Source: Herminiimonas arsenicoxydans | GTDB lineage: Bacteria; Pseudomonadota; Gammaproteobacteria; Burkholderiales; Burkholderiaceae_D | Direction: 5' to 3' | NCBI GenBank assembly: GCA_000026125.1 | Contig: CU207211.1 | Location: 2,108,001-2,172,000 of the forward strand | DNA: 64,000 nucleotides | Shown: positions 7,783 through 15,463 of the stretch, one piece after another | Layout: every line of letters begins with the position of its first letter | Position numbering within the stretch: position 1 is the stretch's first letter | The notes under the pieces: model-generated | The model's input: only the letters and a program-made list of their open reading frames with translations | What the model was told of the DNA's origin: nothing | Database searches by the model: none | Translations under genes and position numbers: made by a program

Positions 7783-8072
7783 ATCGATTCCCTGGCGAAG
7801 TAGGCGGCGGCTTTTTTTAAAATGTCGCGCTCCATCTTCAGTTTGGCGACTTCTTTGCGCAACCTTGCTATCTCAAGTTGCTCTGGTTTGAGTTGACCAT
7901 GCCCGGGAAAGGCATGCGATGCATCTTCCGATACGGCATGAACCCATTTGCGCAATACGTTCTCGTGCACATTGAGGTCTTTGGCGGCCTGCACGATTGA
8001 AACACCTCGTTCTTTAACTAGCCTAACCGCCTCTACCTTGAACTCCTTGCTGAACTGTCTACGATTTGCCAT
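7779..8072 (-). CDS. IS3-family transposase OrfA (DNA-binding)
   Basis: A 97-aa protein beginning MANRRQFSKEFKVEAVRLV, with the usual helix-turn-helix (GVSIVQAAKDLNVHENVLRKWV) and a C-terminal leucine-zipper-like coiled coil (LEIARLRKEVAKLKMERDIL) used for multimerisation. A GGAGG ribosome binding site lies before the ATG at 8072. The sequence TTAAAAAAAG near its end is a typical slippery site for making OrfAB. It overlaps orfB by four bases. Confidence 0.92.
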   Translation of the reverse strand: MANRRQFSKEFKVEAVRLVKERGVSIVQAAKDLNVHENVLRKWVHAVSEDASHAFPGHGQLKPEQLEIARLRKEVAKLKMERDILKKAAAYFARESM

Positions 8073-8250
8073 TTATTTCCTCCTGATTGATTAAAACACC
8101 TTATCTTGGTGTCTTTCAAGTCAGGGACAGGCCAGTCGGAGTTGGATTTGTGTCGCCAAAGCTTGCTGAAGCGCAAAATTTGCTGCGCGTACAGCTTGAG
8201 AAATTGAAAATGGATTGCAAAAAGATTGCAATGGTCTCTCCCGGCCTTAG

Positions 8251-8281
8251 TGGACATAACTTGCGATGAGGTCGTTATAAT
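8251..8281 (+). promoter_or_regulatory. Candidate promoter for the MazE-like gene
   Basis: A perfect -10 box TATAAT (8276-8281) lies 30 bp before the antitoxin ATG. The best -35 match is TGGACA (8251-8256) with a long 19-bp spacer. The 8135-8250 bases before it hold only an unrecognised leftover of transposon DNA. Confidence 0.5.
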
Positions 8282-8310
8282 GCATCTGAACCCGGAACGA
8301 CTAGGAAGCG

Positions 8311-8556
8311 ATGATGCGTCTGACTTTACGTAAAGCTGGTGGCTCGCTGGTAATGACTATACCAAAAGCATTCCTTGAGCAGAATAGCCTTCATGAAGGC
8401 TCCCAAGTTGAAGTTCTCATAACCGGTAAGAGAATGACGATTAAAGCCACGCCCCGTCCGCGTTATAGACTTGCTGACCTTATGGCCGAGATGCCCAACG
8501 GTTTTCCGCGTGTCGAAGGCTGGGATGAAATGCCCCCAGTCGGCCTAGAGAGCTGA
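8311..8556 (+). CDS. MazE/AbrB-type antitoxin without a toxin partner
   Basis: An 81-aa protein with an AbrB/MazE swapped-hairpin DNA-binding domain in residues 3-50 (LTLRKAGGSLVMTIPKAFLEQ, then LHEGSQVEVLITGKRMTIK) and an acidic, aromatic C-terminal tail (residues 51-81) of the sort that wraps around a MazF/PemK toxin. An AGGAAG ribosome binding site precedes the ATG. In complete modules the toxin gene follows at once; here the next gene is 110 bp away on the other strand and unrelated. It is therefore an orphan antitoxin or the remains of an addiction module. It may still bind its own promoter palindrome or neutralise a toxin encoded elsewhere. Confidence 0.75.
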   Translation: MMRLTLRKAGGSLVMTIPKAFLEQNSLHEGSQVEVLITGKRMTIKATPRPRYRLADLMAEMPNGFPRVEGWDEMPPVGLES

Positions 8557-8607
8557 GAGTTGCCCTAGCATGTTCCAGCCAGTCCCATCTCCTCGAGCCA
8601 ATAACCG

Positions 8608-8632
8608 ACGTCCGCTTCCGACACAAAGCGGA
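8608..8632. repeat. Inverted repeat GTCCGCTT/AAGCGGAC
   Basis: Eight-base arms (GTCCGCTT and AAGCGGAC) around a 9-base loop, followed by ATTCAAAAAATT. It sits between the antitoxin gene and the convergent decarboxylase-like gene and may act as a terminator. A related AATGTCCGCT palindrome lies at 13585-13618, on the other side of the catabolic block. Confidence 0.5.
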
Positions 8633-8666
8633 CATTCAAAAAATTCCCATTGCAGCGTCATTTCAA

Positions 8667-9647
8667 TCAATATTGAAAGAGTTCGCTTAAATCTACTCGT
8701 CGCTTTGACACCCCCTGCTCATGGCAAAAATCAAGGAATGCATTAAGCGTAACTCGATTTTTCTCTACGCCGTAAGGTAGATACTCTGCTCCAAAAGTCC
8801 TATTCAACCATTCTGTGTGAAGCGAAAGAAATGGAAGAGGTGTCAACATCTCTGAAGGGTCGCGCAGTATGTCGAGACATATGTCACGAGCAGAAGTAAA
8901 CGCCTCAGCGAGTTTGTGTGCCGTTCCCGGATTGGCAATTTCAACGTCCTTGCGCAGAACCATCGTATGCATAATCGGAAAAATTCTTGTTGTCTGCCAA
9001 TAGTCGTAGTCTAGACGCGCGTGTTCAGGGAATAGATGACGAATAGTTGTACTGTCAACATGAGGTACATGAGGCGAAATAAGTACATCTATTTGGCCAT
9101 TCAACAACATCGAAGTCAATGCTGGCTTTTCTTTCAAAGGGTCGCCAAAATCTTCGTTCGGAAGTGCAGATGTACATTGATTAATCTCTCCGACCACCCA
9201 TTCGATATTCTCTTCAAGGACGCCCAATTGGTGCGTCAGAAGCGCACGTGCATAAATTACCGCAGTCACAGACTTCCCCGGTATTCCAATTTTCAACTGA
9301 CGTAGATTGTCGTGGGACAAAGTACTATCCGAACGAACATAGAACGCTGCATGTCGAAAAGCCCGGTACGGGAAAATCGGTAATGCTATGAAATCACAGG
9401 TTCCATTTGCCGTTTGTTCGACATACTTACCCATCGACATTTCAGAAATCGCCCAAGGTGCACCATTTAGAAACTTCTTGATGATGTCATCTACTGGAAG
9501 CTCTACGCGATTTAACTTGATGTCTGAAAGTTGTACTCGGCCATCAAATAACGCTTGCGTATGAGCATAATCTGCCACGGCTACGCTTAAAGGCAGCGCT
9601 CTGGTTGACACGCTAGATTGTGTTTCACAAACTAATTGTTCACTCAT
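8667..9647 (-). CDS. 4,5-dihydroxyphthalate decarboxylase-like protein
   Basis: A 326-aa protein resembling the Pht5/4,5-dihydroxyphthalate decarboxylase family, which has a periplasmic-binding-protein-like fold but acts in the cytoplasm. Supporting stretches are LPLSVAVADYAHTQALFDGRV at the N-terminus, EMSMGKYVEQTANG, FIALPIFPYRAFRHAAFYVR, and LDYDYWQTTRIFPIMHTMVLR. There is no signal peptide, so a transport binding protein is unlikely. It is the last gene of a minus-strand run after the transporter and amidase (23-bp gap), consistent with decarboxylating the acid freed by the amidase. The true substrate is unknown, as paralogues of this family differ. Confidence 0.7.
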   Translation of the reverse strand: MSEQLVCETQSSVSTRALPLSVAVADYAHTQALFDGRVQLSDIKLNRVELPVDDIIKKFLNGAPWAISEMSMGKYVEQTANGTCDFIALPIFPYRAFRHAAFYVRSDSTLSHDNLRQLKIGIPGKSVTAVIYARALLTHQLGVLEENIEWVVGEINQCTSALPNEDFGDPLKEKPALTSMLLNGQIDVLISPHVPHVDSTTIRHLFPEHARLDYDYWQTTRIFPIMHTMVLRKDVEIANPGTAHKLAEAFTSARDICLDILRDPSEMLTPLPFLSLHTEWLNRTFGAEYLPYGVEKNRVTLNAFLDFCHEQGVSKRRVDLSELFQY

Positions 9648-9670
9648 TTAAATTCCACCACCATCCAGTT

Positions 9671-10972
9671 TTAAGCGAAAGCTATTTGAGGAGCTCGGCC
9701 CTCGAGCAGTATTTCAACTTGTTTGCATATATCGATTAGTCGTATATCGGCATCAAGGTCTGCTACAAACTGAACGCCAACCGGTAGATTTGACTCTCCA
9801 GCTCCTGCTGGTAATGCAATAGCAGGTGTTCCAAGTAGCGACCAGACACGACTGAAAATAGGGTTTCCTGTAGCGGAAATGTCCGGAGCGTCTCCCGGTG
9901 CCGCAGGGACCATTACGGCGTCAAATTCATTTGAAAATGCTGCAAATTTATCTCGAGCATGACGTGTCACGGCACGCAATCGTAAGTATTCATCTGTTGA
10001 AACATGCCAGCCATCTTCAATTACTTGCCGTGTTTTTGGCCCCAATTCATGACGAACACTGACATCGAACTCTCTGACATAGTTACGTGCTATCTCATAT
10101 GCCATTAGTTTTTCATGTACATCTATCAAGTCTGAGAATGAAGGAGGCAAATCCACTTCCTCAATATCGAAGCCACTGTTCGCCAATAGCTCTGCTGTCT
10201 GCTCAAAGACCGTGCGAGTATCTGCAGTTGCTTCATACCAAAAGGGGCTACGACAAATGGCGATGTGTGGTCTATTGTTAAATGTCGACTTGACTGCTGA
10301 TTTACCAAGAAATACCTCGCGCATCAGTGTTAAGTCATCAACAGTACGAGTGAGGTACCCCAATGTATCAAGCGAAGCTGCTAGAGGCTTTGTCCCTTCA
10401 AGCGCAAATGTGTTGAAGGTCGGTTTGTATCCGACCACCCCACAATAGGATGCTGGACGAATAATCGAACCTGACGTCTGCGTGCCCATGGCAACGGGGA
10501 CATGGAAATCTGCCACCGCTGCTGCTGAGCCACTTGAAGAGCCCCCCGGCGTATGGGCTGGATTGTGAGGATTAGTCGTTTTTCCTGGCTGGTATAAAGC
10601 GAACTCAGTCGTGACTGTTTTGCCAAGAATCACACCGCCAGCACGACGCACTAGCGAAACACAAGAGGCCTCTCTACGTGGGCGATGACCGGCATAGATG
10701 GTTGAGCCATATTCTGTCGGCAAGTCAATCGTATCAATTACGTCTTTAATTCCAATCGGCACGCCATGCAATGGCCCTTGCACATGCTGACTATCGCGCA
10801 AGGATGCCTCTTTTATGGCTAGGTCTCGGTCAATATATGCCCAGGCACCTACAACTTCTTCACGAGAATCAATACGCTTTAAACATTCTTCTACTAGCTC
10901 TACAGATGAAATCTTCTTTTCAGCGATTGCCGTTGCCGCGTCACGTGCGGACATTGTGCAAGGATTTTTCAT
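9671..10972 (-). CDS. Amidase signature family amidase
   Basis: A 433-aa member of the amidase signature family. The Ser-cisSer-Lys triad is visible: Lys in GIKDVIDT (about residue 77), the glycine/serine-rich signature GGSSSGSAAAVA (about 142-153), and the nucleophile Ser in GTQTSGSIIRPAS (about 166). It hydrolyses a carboxamide to acid plus ammonia; members act on aryl, aliphatic, indole or urea-derived amides, and sequence alone does not say which. It lies between the MFS transporter (60 bp upstream) and the decarboxylase-like gene (23 bp downstream) in one transcript direction, implying uptake, deamidation and decarboxylation of one compound. Confidence 0.85.
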   Translation of the reverse strand: MKNPCTMSARDAATAIAEKKISSVELVEECLKRIDSREEVVGAWAYIDRDLAIKEASLRDSQHVQGPLHGVPIGIKDVIDTIDLPTEYGSTIYAGHRPRREASCVSLVRRAGGVILGKTVTTEFALYQPGKTTNPHNPAHTPGGSSSGSAAAVADFHVPVAMGTQTSGSIIRPASYCGVVGYKPTFNTFALEGTKPLAASLDTLGYLTRTVDDLTLMREVFLGKSAVKSTFNNRPHIAICRSPFWYEATADTRTVFEQTAELLANSGFDIEEVDLPPSFSDLIDVHEKLMAYEIARNYVREFDVSVRHELGPKTRQVIEDGWHVSTDEYLRLRAVTRHARDKFAAFSNEFDAVMVPAAPGDAPDISATGNPIFSRVWSLLGTPAIALPAGAGESNLPVGVQFVADLDADIRLIDICKQVEILLEGRAPQIAFA

Positions 10973-11032
10973 ATGAAATCAGTCACCTTTCTTGATTTAC
11001 TTCTCTTTGTCTTAGTGGAAATAAATTCGTAT

Positions 11033-12391
11033 TTATTTCGCTAGCTTGCGTTCCCGAATATCTTTTGCCTTGATTCCAACTAGGAGAACAATGCCACCTA
11101 GCACAAGCATGGCTGAGATTGCGAAGAGGCCATTGCTCATGCTGCCAGTAGTAGTCTTTACCCAGCCAATGATGGATGGACTTGCCATCCCCCCAATCAA
11201 GCCAAGGCTGTTGATGAGCGCGATGCTGCCAGCCGCTGCAACTGTGCCTGTAAAGTACGCTGACGTGATGGACCAAAACAGTGGCAGTAGCGTGTAAATT
11301 GCTGTTGTTGCGACAGTCATGACAATCAAAGACATGGTCAAGTCAGCACTGAACATTGTGATAGCTGATAGCGACGCTGCACCAATAAAGGCACAAAGTG
11401 CGAGATGCCAACGGCGCTCCAGACGCTTATCAGAACTACGGCTAATCAGAACCATGCCAATTGCACTGATTCCGAATGGAATCATCGAATACAAACCAAT
11501 TTGGAATACATCGATGACACCTGCATTTTTCAGCATCGCCGGCAACCAGAAACCGATTGCATAAATACCTGAAATAAATGTGAAGTAGGAAAGACTGAGG
11601 ATATATACACGTGAATCTTTCAATGCCGAAAGCATTGAATGTCCATGCTCAGGGGGATTGTTCGCCTGGTCCACCTTCACATTGCGAATAATAAGTGCAC
11701 GTTCGCGTTCGGTAAGCCATTTCGCTTGCGAAGGTTCATCGCACAAAATCCAGTACACCATTAATCCAAGAAGGATTGCAGGAAGGCCTTCGATGAAGAA
11801 GAGCCATTGCCAGCCTTCCCATCCGTTGACGCCATCGAGCGAGTTGAGAGCCCATCCTGCAATTGGTCCGCCTAACACGCCGGAAATTGGCATACCCAGC
11901 ATAAACATAGAGAGTACAGCTCCGCGACGCGAACCTGGATACCATTTGGTCAGGAAATAAATAACTCCTGGGAAAAAGCCAGCTTCAAATACACCAAGCA
12001 AGAAACGCATTACATAAAACTGCATAGGGGTCGTCACAAACATCATTCCTGTAGCTACTATTCCCCAAAGCACCATGATACGAAGCAAGGTTTTCCTAGC
12101 GCCTATGCGTTGCATCAGCATATTGCTTGGAACTTCAAACAGTGAGTACCCTATAAAAAATATACCTGCTCCAAGTCCGTAAATCGCAGCACTGAATCCA
12201 AGGTCATTCTGCATTTGCATTTGTGCAAAACTGATACTGGTGCGGTCTAAATATGCAACGATGTAACAGATGAACAAAAAGGGAATTAACCGCCAAGTTA
12301 CTTTGGAATAAGCGACGGTCTCTTCGTTTTTCGAATACTGAACAGCATCGAAGGTATTTACTATGCTTTTACTGATTTTGGTCATGGTCAT
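11033..12391 (-). CDS. MFS transporter, anion:cation symporter type
   Basis: A 452-aa inner-membrane protein with about 12 hydrophobic segments. The opening helix FLFICYIVAYLDRTSISFAQ and the loop after helix 2 (LFEVPSNMLMQRIGARK) are typical of the ACS subfamily (phthalate, 4-hydroxyphenylacetate, tartrate and glucarate carriers). Family members usually import organic anions with protons. It is the first gene of the catabolic run and is transcribed divergently from the LysR gene across a 200-bp intergenic region. The substrate is probably the amide or acid handled by the two downstream enzymes (inference). Confidence 0.85.
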   Translation of the reverse strand: MTMTKISKSIVNTFDAVQYSKNEETVAYSKVTWRLIPFLFICYIVAYLDRTSISFAQMQMQNDLGFSAAIYGLGAGIFFIGYSLFEVPSNMLMQRIGARKTLLRIMVLWGIVATGMMFVTTPMQFYVMRFLLGVFEAGFFPGVIYFLTKWYPGSRRGAVLSMFMLGMPISGVLGGPIAGWALNSLDGVNGWEGWQWLFFIEGLPAILLGLMVYWILCDEPSQAKWLTERERALIIRNVKVDQANNPPEHGHSMLSALKDSRVYILSLSYFTFISGIYAIGFWLPAMLKNAGVIDVFQIGLYSMIPFGISAIGMVLISRSSDKRLERRWHLALCAFIGAASLSAITMFSADLTMSLIVMTVATTAIYTLLPLFWSITSAYFTGTVAAAGSIALINSLGLIGGMASPSIIGWVKTTTGSMSNGLFAISAMLVLGGIVLLVGIKAKDIRERKLAK

Positions 12392-12591
12392 AACCTATTA
12401 GTATTTTTAAAAAAATTCCTACAAGCTATGCCGAAATTACCAGTCTTGTAAGACGCAATATAGAGACAGGAACACAATATGCATACCTGTCACATAACGG
12501 TCACAATTTACTATTCGGAAATTGGTTCTGAAATGTGTATTAACCAGAGTCTGACTTCGGCTTTTACGAAGGCACTATTTTTGGGCAAAAA
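12392..12591. promoter_or_regulatory. Divergent promoter region of the catabolic cluster
   Basis: This 200-bp AT-rich gap lies between the transporter and the LysR gene and should hold both promoters and the LysR operator. The segment ACCTGTCACATAACGGTCAC (about 12484-12503) contains a repeated GTCACA/GTCAC word and is a candidate site; I cannot assign it firmly. Confidence 0.4.
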
Positions 12592-13476
12592 ATGAGATTT
12601 GATTTAACCGACCTAACACTCTTTCTCCACTCGGTAGAAACAGGAAGTATTACTGCTGGAGCCGAGCGCTCACATCTCTCATTGGCATCCGCAAGTGCAC
12701 GAATTCGGGGCATGGAAGAAATGTTGGGAATCCCGCTGCTCATTCGTGGCCAGCGTGGGGTGGAAGCAACACCCGTAGGAAAAGCGTTAGTTCATCACGC
12801 TCGAATCGCTTTGCGTCAACAAGAGAGGATGCGTGGAGAACTAAGCGAGTATGCGCAGGGACTCAAGGGACATGTTCGAATTATGTCGAACACTGTGTCT
12901 TTAACTGAATTTTTACCTGAAGCTTTAAGTAATTTTTTAGCTACGCATCCAAACGTAAATATTGACCTGGAGGAGCGGCTTAGTTTTGAAATTGTATCTG
13001 CTCTAACAGAGGGCACTATCGACATTGGCATATTGTCGGACTCTGTCGACTTCTCTGGATTTGAAACTTTCCCATTTCATGATGACAGATTGACTCTCGT
13101 AGTAGCTCGAGACCATCCGCTTTCCGTGCGCAGCAGCATTCATTTTGCTGAAACACTGGACTATGATTTTATTGGGTTGCAGGAAGGCAGCGCACTTCAA
13201 GAATATCTATCCGAGCAAGCTGCAAAAATGGGCCGACGTTTCAAATATCGGGTTCGTCTTCGGAGTTTTGACGCAGTGTGTCGAATGATTGAGCGCAATG
13301 TCGGTATTGGGGTAGTTCCTGAAGCTGCGGCCAATAGATTAAAGAAATCAATGGATATTCATACCGTATCTATACTTGACTCTTGGTCTTCACGAAAGCT
13401 GATTATTTGTGCGCAGTCATACAGCGATTTGCCTATACATGCGCAACAGTTGATTGAGCAAATTCGTACGGCTTAA
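12592..13476 (+). CDS. LysR-family transcriptional regulator
   Basis: A 294-aa LysR-type regulator. The winged helix-turn-helix occupies residues 5-65 (LTLFLHSVETGSITAGAERS, then ASARIRGMEEMLGIPLLIR), followed by a linker helix and an effector domain of about 200 residues of the type 2 periplasmic binding fold (SFEIVSALTEGTIDIGIL near 130-150). It is divergent from the transporter-amidase-decarboxylase run, the usual arrangement for an activator of a catabolic operon whose substrate or product is the co-inducer. Its base composition is visibly less GC-rich than the core genes, consistent with acquisition on the transposon. Confidence 0.88.
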   Translation: MRFDLTDLTLFLHSVETGSITAGAERSHLSLASASARIRGMEEMLGIPLLIRGQRGVEATPVGKALVHHARIALRQQERMRGELSEYAQGLKGHVRIMSNTVSLTEFLPEALSNFLATHPNVNIDLEERLSFEIVSALTEGTIDIGILSDSVDFSGFETFPFHDDRLTLVVARDHPLSVRSSIHFAETLDYDFIGLQEGSALQEYLSEQAAKMGRRFKYRVRLRSFDAVCRMIERNVGIGVVPEAAANRLKKSMDIHTVSILDSWSSRKLIICAQSYSDLPIHAQQLIEQIRTA

Positions 13477-13720
13477 AAATCACGTCTTCTTGCTTCGACA
13501 AACAACTAAAGTATCCAAAGTGATATGCGAGTGACGCGACGTCCTTGGCACTTTAATAAATCCATCATTAGATGTACAACTATAGGAATGTCCGCTATTG
13601 GCCGATAGCAGACATTCCATTTTCAGACTCACTGAGTCTCAATTACGGTTTTTTAAAGCATAAGGTTACGTGAAACAATTGTTTGCAATTCACAATTCCC
13701 ATTGCTATATTTAAGTCCTA
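13477..13720. other. Intergenic remnant between LysR gene and IS3 element
   Basis: No gene is seen. It contains the near-perfect palindrome at 13585-13618 and a small AGACTCACTGAGTCT hairpin (about 13625-13639) followed by a T-rich stretch that may end LysR transcription. Confidence 0.45.
13585..13618. repeat. Palindrome GGAATGTCCGCTAT/ATAGCAGACATTCC
   Basis: Fourteen-base arms with one mismatch around a 6-base loop. There is no following T-run. It shares the AATGTCCGCT word with the inverted repeat at 8608-8632, so the two bracket the catabolic genes. Confidence 0.6.
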
Positions 13721-14702
13721 TGGAGTTACCAGCATTTAGTAGACAGCTGATTTCCGTCTACGATGTGCGGTTTCAAACGTATTCGGACTGACACCACCAA
13801 GATGACTGTGTCGTCTTACCCCATTGTAGAAGTCATCAATGTATTCGGCTAGGTCCAGTGTAGCGGTTTCGCGATCAGCATAAATGTGCTTTTTGACGCG
13901 CTCTTTCTTTAAACTGCTGAAGAAGGACTCTACCACTGCGTTATCCCAGCAATTTGCCCGCCGACTCATACTCGGCTCCAGATGATTAGCCTTGCAGAAC
14001 CGTCGCCAGGCGTCGCTGCCGTATTGCGTTCCTTGGTCTGAATGAATCAAGGTATGGCGAGGGCGGCGGCTGCGCACTGCTTTGGCAATGGCATCGAGTA
14101 CTAATTCGCGATGAATGGTAGGTCGAACAGCCCAGCCAACGACCTTTCTTGAGAATAAATCCATCACCACGGCGAGATAAAGCCAGCCCTGCCACGTTCG
14201 GATATAGGTAATGTCAGTTACCCATGCTTCGTTTGGCCGCGTAACCGTAAATTGCCGTTGGAGTAAATTGGGGATCAGTGGTGATGGCTTTGAGACGGGT
14301 ATATGCCGTATGCGATAGCCATGCAGCGCTCGCAACCCATTTTCTCGCATAAGACGGGCTACTCTGTGCTTACTGCATAGTTCCCCGCGCTCCCTTAGAT
14401 CTTGGAAGACTCTCGGGGCACCATAGATGCCATGACTTGCCATGAAGGATGCTCTGATCAGCTTAAGAAGCCGAGCATCTTCCTGTGCGCGATCAGACAA
14501 GGGATTCTTCAACCACGCGTAGTAACCTGATCGTTCAACATCGAGAGCCTGGCACATGCTGATTACACTGAATTCGTCACGATGCGATTCAATAAATTTA
14601 TATGCTTGCCTTACCTTGCTGGAGGCCTTGATTTTGGACATGGTCACCACCTTTAGTTACAGGTCGAATGCTACTCCTGTCTACTAAATCCTGGTAACTC
14701 CA
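13721..14702 (-). mobile_element. IS3-family element lacking orfA, 982 bp
   Basis: Terminal inverted repeats of 26 bp (13721-13746 and 14677-14702, starting TGGAGTTACCAG) match with a single mismatch. Only orfB lies inside; about 35 bp separate its start from the right repeat, so orfA is absent. No direct repeat flanks it. Its right end cuts into the TniQ-like gene. Confidence 0.85.
13736..14641 (-). CDS. IS3-family transposase OrfB
   Basis: A 301-aa transposase starting at the ATG at 14641, which has an AAAGGTGG ribosome binding site; an in-frame GTG lies three codons upstream. The DDE core is complete: VTDITYIRTWQGWLYLAVVM, IHSDQGTQYGSD and AVVESFFSSLKKERV. The C-terminal YNGVRRHSHLGGVSP is family-typical. 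Upstream the HTH_21-like segment (ISMCQALDVERSGYYAWL) is present. Its partner OrfA, needed for DNA binding in standard IS3 elements, is missing, so mobility would require help from another copy. Confidence 0.9.
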   Translation of the reverse strand: MSKIKASSKVRQAYKFIESHRDEFSVISMCQALDVERSGYYAWLKNPLSDRAQEDARLLKLIRASFMASHGIYGAPRVFQDLRERGELCSKHRVARLMRENGLRALHGYRIRHIPVSKPSPLIPNLLQRQFTVTRPNEAWVTDITYIRTWQGWLYLAVVMDLFSRKVVGWAVRPTIHRELVLDAIAKAVRSRRPRHTLIHSDQGTQYGSDAWRRFCKANHLEPSMSRRANCWDNAVVESFFSSLKKERVKKHIYADRETATLDLAEYIDDFYNGVRRHSHLGGVSPNTFETAHRRRKSAVY

Positions 14703-14704
14703 CT

Positions 14705-15253
14705 CCGAGTTTGGCAATTAGCTTAAAAATCGCAGCACATTACGGAGTAAGCCTAAAGCATTTACTCACAGGTGAACTCTCACAATGGCAGCCACCCGTA
14801 CTGCGCGAACAGTTTGCATTAGAACTTGCCCAACCAAATTCCAAGCCACGTGACTCACCACGTACGATTGACTGGGTCTGCTTGGAAGGAAAACTTGCCG
14901 CATTCTTATTGCTGCCAACGCCAATCAGCGTGCTTGAGGCTGCGCGACGGTTGGAAGTCGAGGCAAGACAGTTGTATTTACGCGCAAACAAAACTACGCG
15001 CCAGGTGGGCGAACGTTGGAAAGACTACTTAAAAAGAAAGCAGGAAGCGAAAGTGGTTGAGGCGTGGCCCTATCTTGAAAAGGCTTGTCTTGATATATGG
15101 GCAGAAGGAAAAACCGTTACTCGCCGAGAAATCGTGAAACGGGTACCCGAAGAAATTTTATCTCCAGTGCCTAATCTGTTGAATGTTCTGAAGGAGGTAC
15201 AAAAACATCTCCAACAATCAGAACCCATCACGATGAGCGAACTTCCAGACTAG
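14705..15253 (+). pseudogene. C-terminal fragment of a TniQ/TnsD-like protein
   Basis: The frame is open right up to the end of the IS3 element, so the gene was cut by it; an apparent TTG start at 14711 is incidental. About 180 residues remain. LKIAAHYGVSLKHLLTGELS matches the segment that follows the zinc-finger region in TniQ/TnsD proteins. The remainder (PTPISVLEAARRLEVEARQLY, then KACLDIWAEGKTVTRREIVKRVP) resembles the C-terminal helical DNA-binding domains of that family. TniQ/TnsD proteins choose the target site for Tn7- and Tn5053-type transposons. Its place beside the right end and near tRNA-Ser fits that role. The family assignment is by motif memory, not by search. Confidence 0.65.
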
Positions 15254-15276
15254 CGCTTTCTTGCAACACAGCGTCG

Positions 15277-15306
15277 CCGACTCAATTTAGCGAGTCGGTT
15301 TTTTTA
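15277..15306 (+). terminator. Rho-independent terminator after the TniQ-like gene
   Basis: Stem CCGACTC/GAGTCGG followed by a run of seven T residues, 24 bp after the stop codon at 15253. Confidence 0.85.
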
Positions 15307-15338
15307 CACCCACAACTTTGATTGTGCAAAATTTGACG

Positions 15339-15432
15339 GGGGAGTAGCACATTTTTCGAATAAAGCAAAATGTGGCCTATCGTGGAATAAAGCATAAACT
15401 GTCCACTTGGCCACTTTATGCTTAACGACACA
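15339..15432. repeat. Transposon right end, copy 2
   Basis: Nearly identical to 6754-6847, with one difference. It carries two GAATAAAGCA-type repeats and ends TTAACGACACA. The terminus read outward-in is TGTGTCGTTA, pairing with TGTGCCGTTA of the left end. Confidence 0.85.
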
Positions 15433-15437
15433 CTTAT
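15433..15437. repeat. Target site duplication CTTAT, right
   Basis: The second copy of the five-base duplication that flanks the 6853-15432 element. It marks the original insertion point, 26 bp from the tRNA-Ser 3' end. Confidence 0.8.
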
Positions 15438-15463
15438 CAGGGAATCAATGACTTATGGGATTC

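Larger units (their letters stand above)
6886..8134 (-). mobile_element. IS3-family insertion sequence, complete, 1249 bp
   Basis: Terminal inverted repeats TGGCCTGTCCC... (6886) and ...GGGACAGGCCA (8134) match over about 27 bp with four mismatches. Inside are orfA and orfB on the minus strand with an A-rich slippery site between them. No 3-4 bp direct repeat is seen at the borders (TAA on the left, GTC on the right), which suggests rearrangement after insertion. Confidence 0.88.
6853..15432. mobile_element. TniQ-type (Tn7/Tn5053-like) transposon, decayed, 8.58 kb
   Basis: The left terminus TGTGCCGTTAGCC (6853) and right terminus TTAACGACACA (15432) are imperfect inverted repeats flanked by the direct repeat CTTAT. 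The only surviving transposition gene is a C-terminal TniQ-like fragment next to the right end. One IS3-family element begins 33 bp inside the left end and another cuts the TniQ gene. Both lack obvious target duplications, so IS-mediated deletions probably removed the tniA/tniB or tnsABC genes. Cargo: an orphan MazE-like antitoxin and a LysR-regulated catabolic cluster. The element lies 27-31 bp downstream of the 3' end of tRNA-Ser. Confidence 0.75.
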
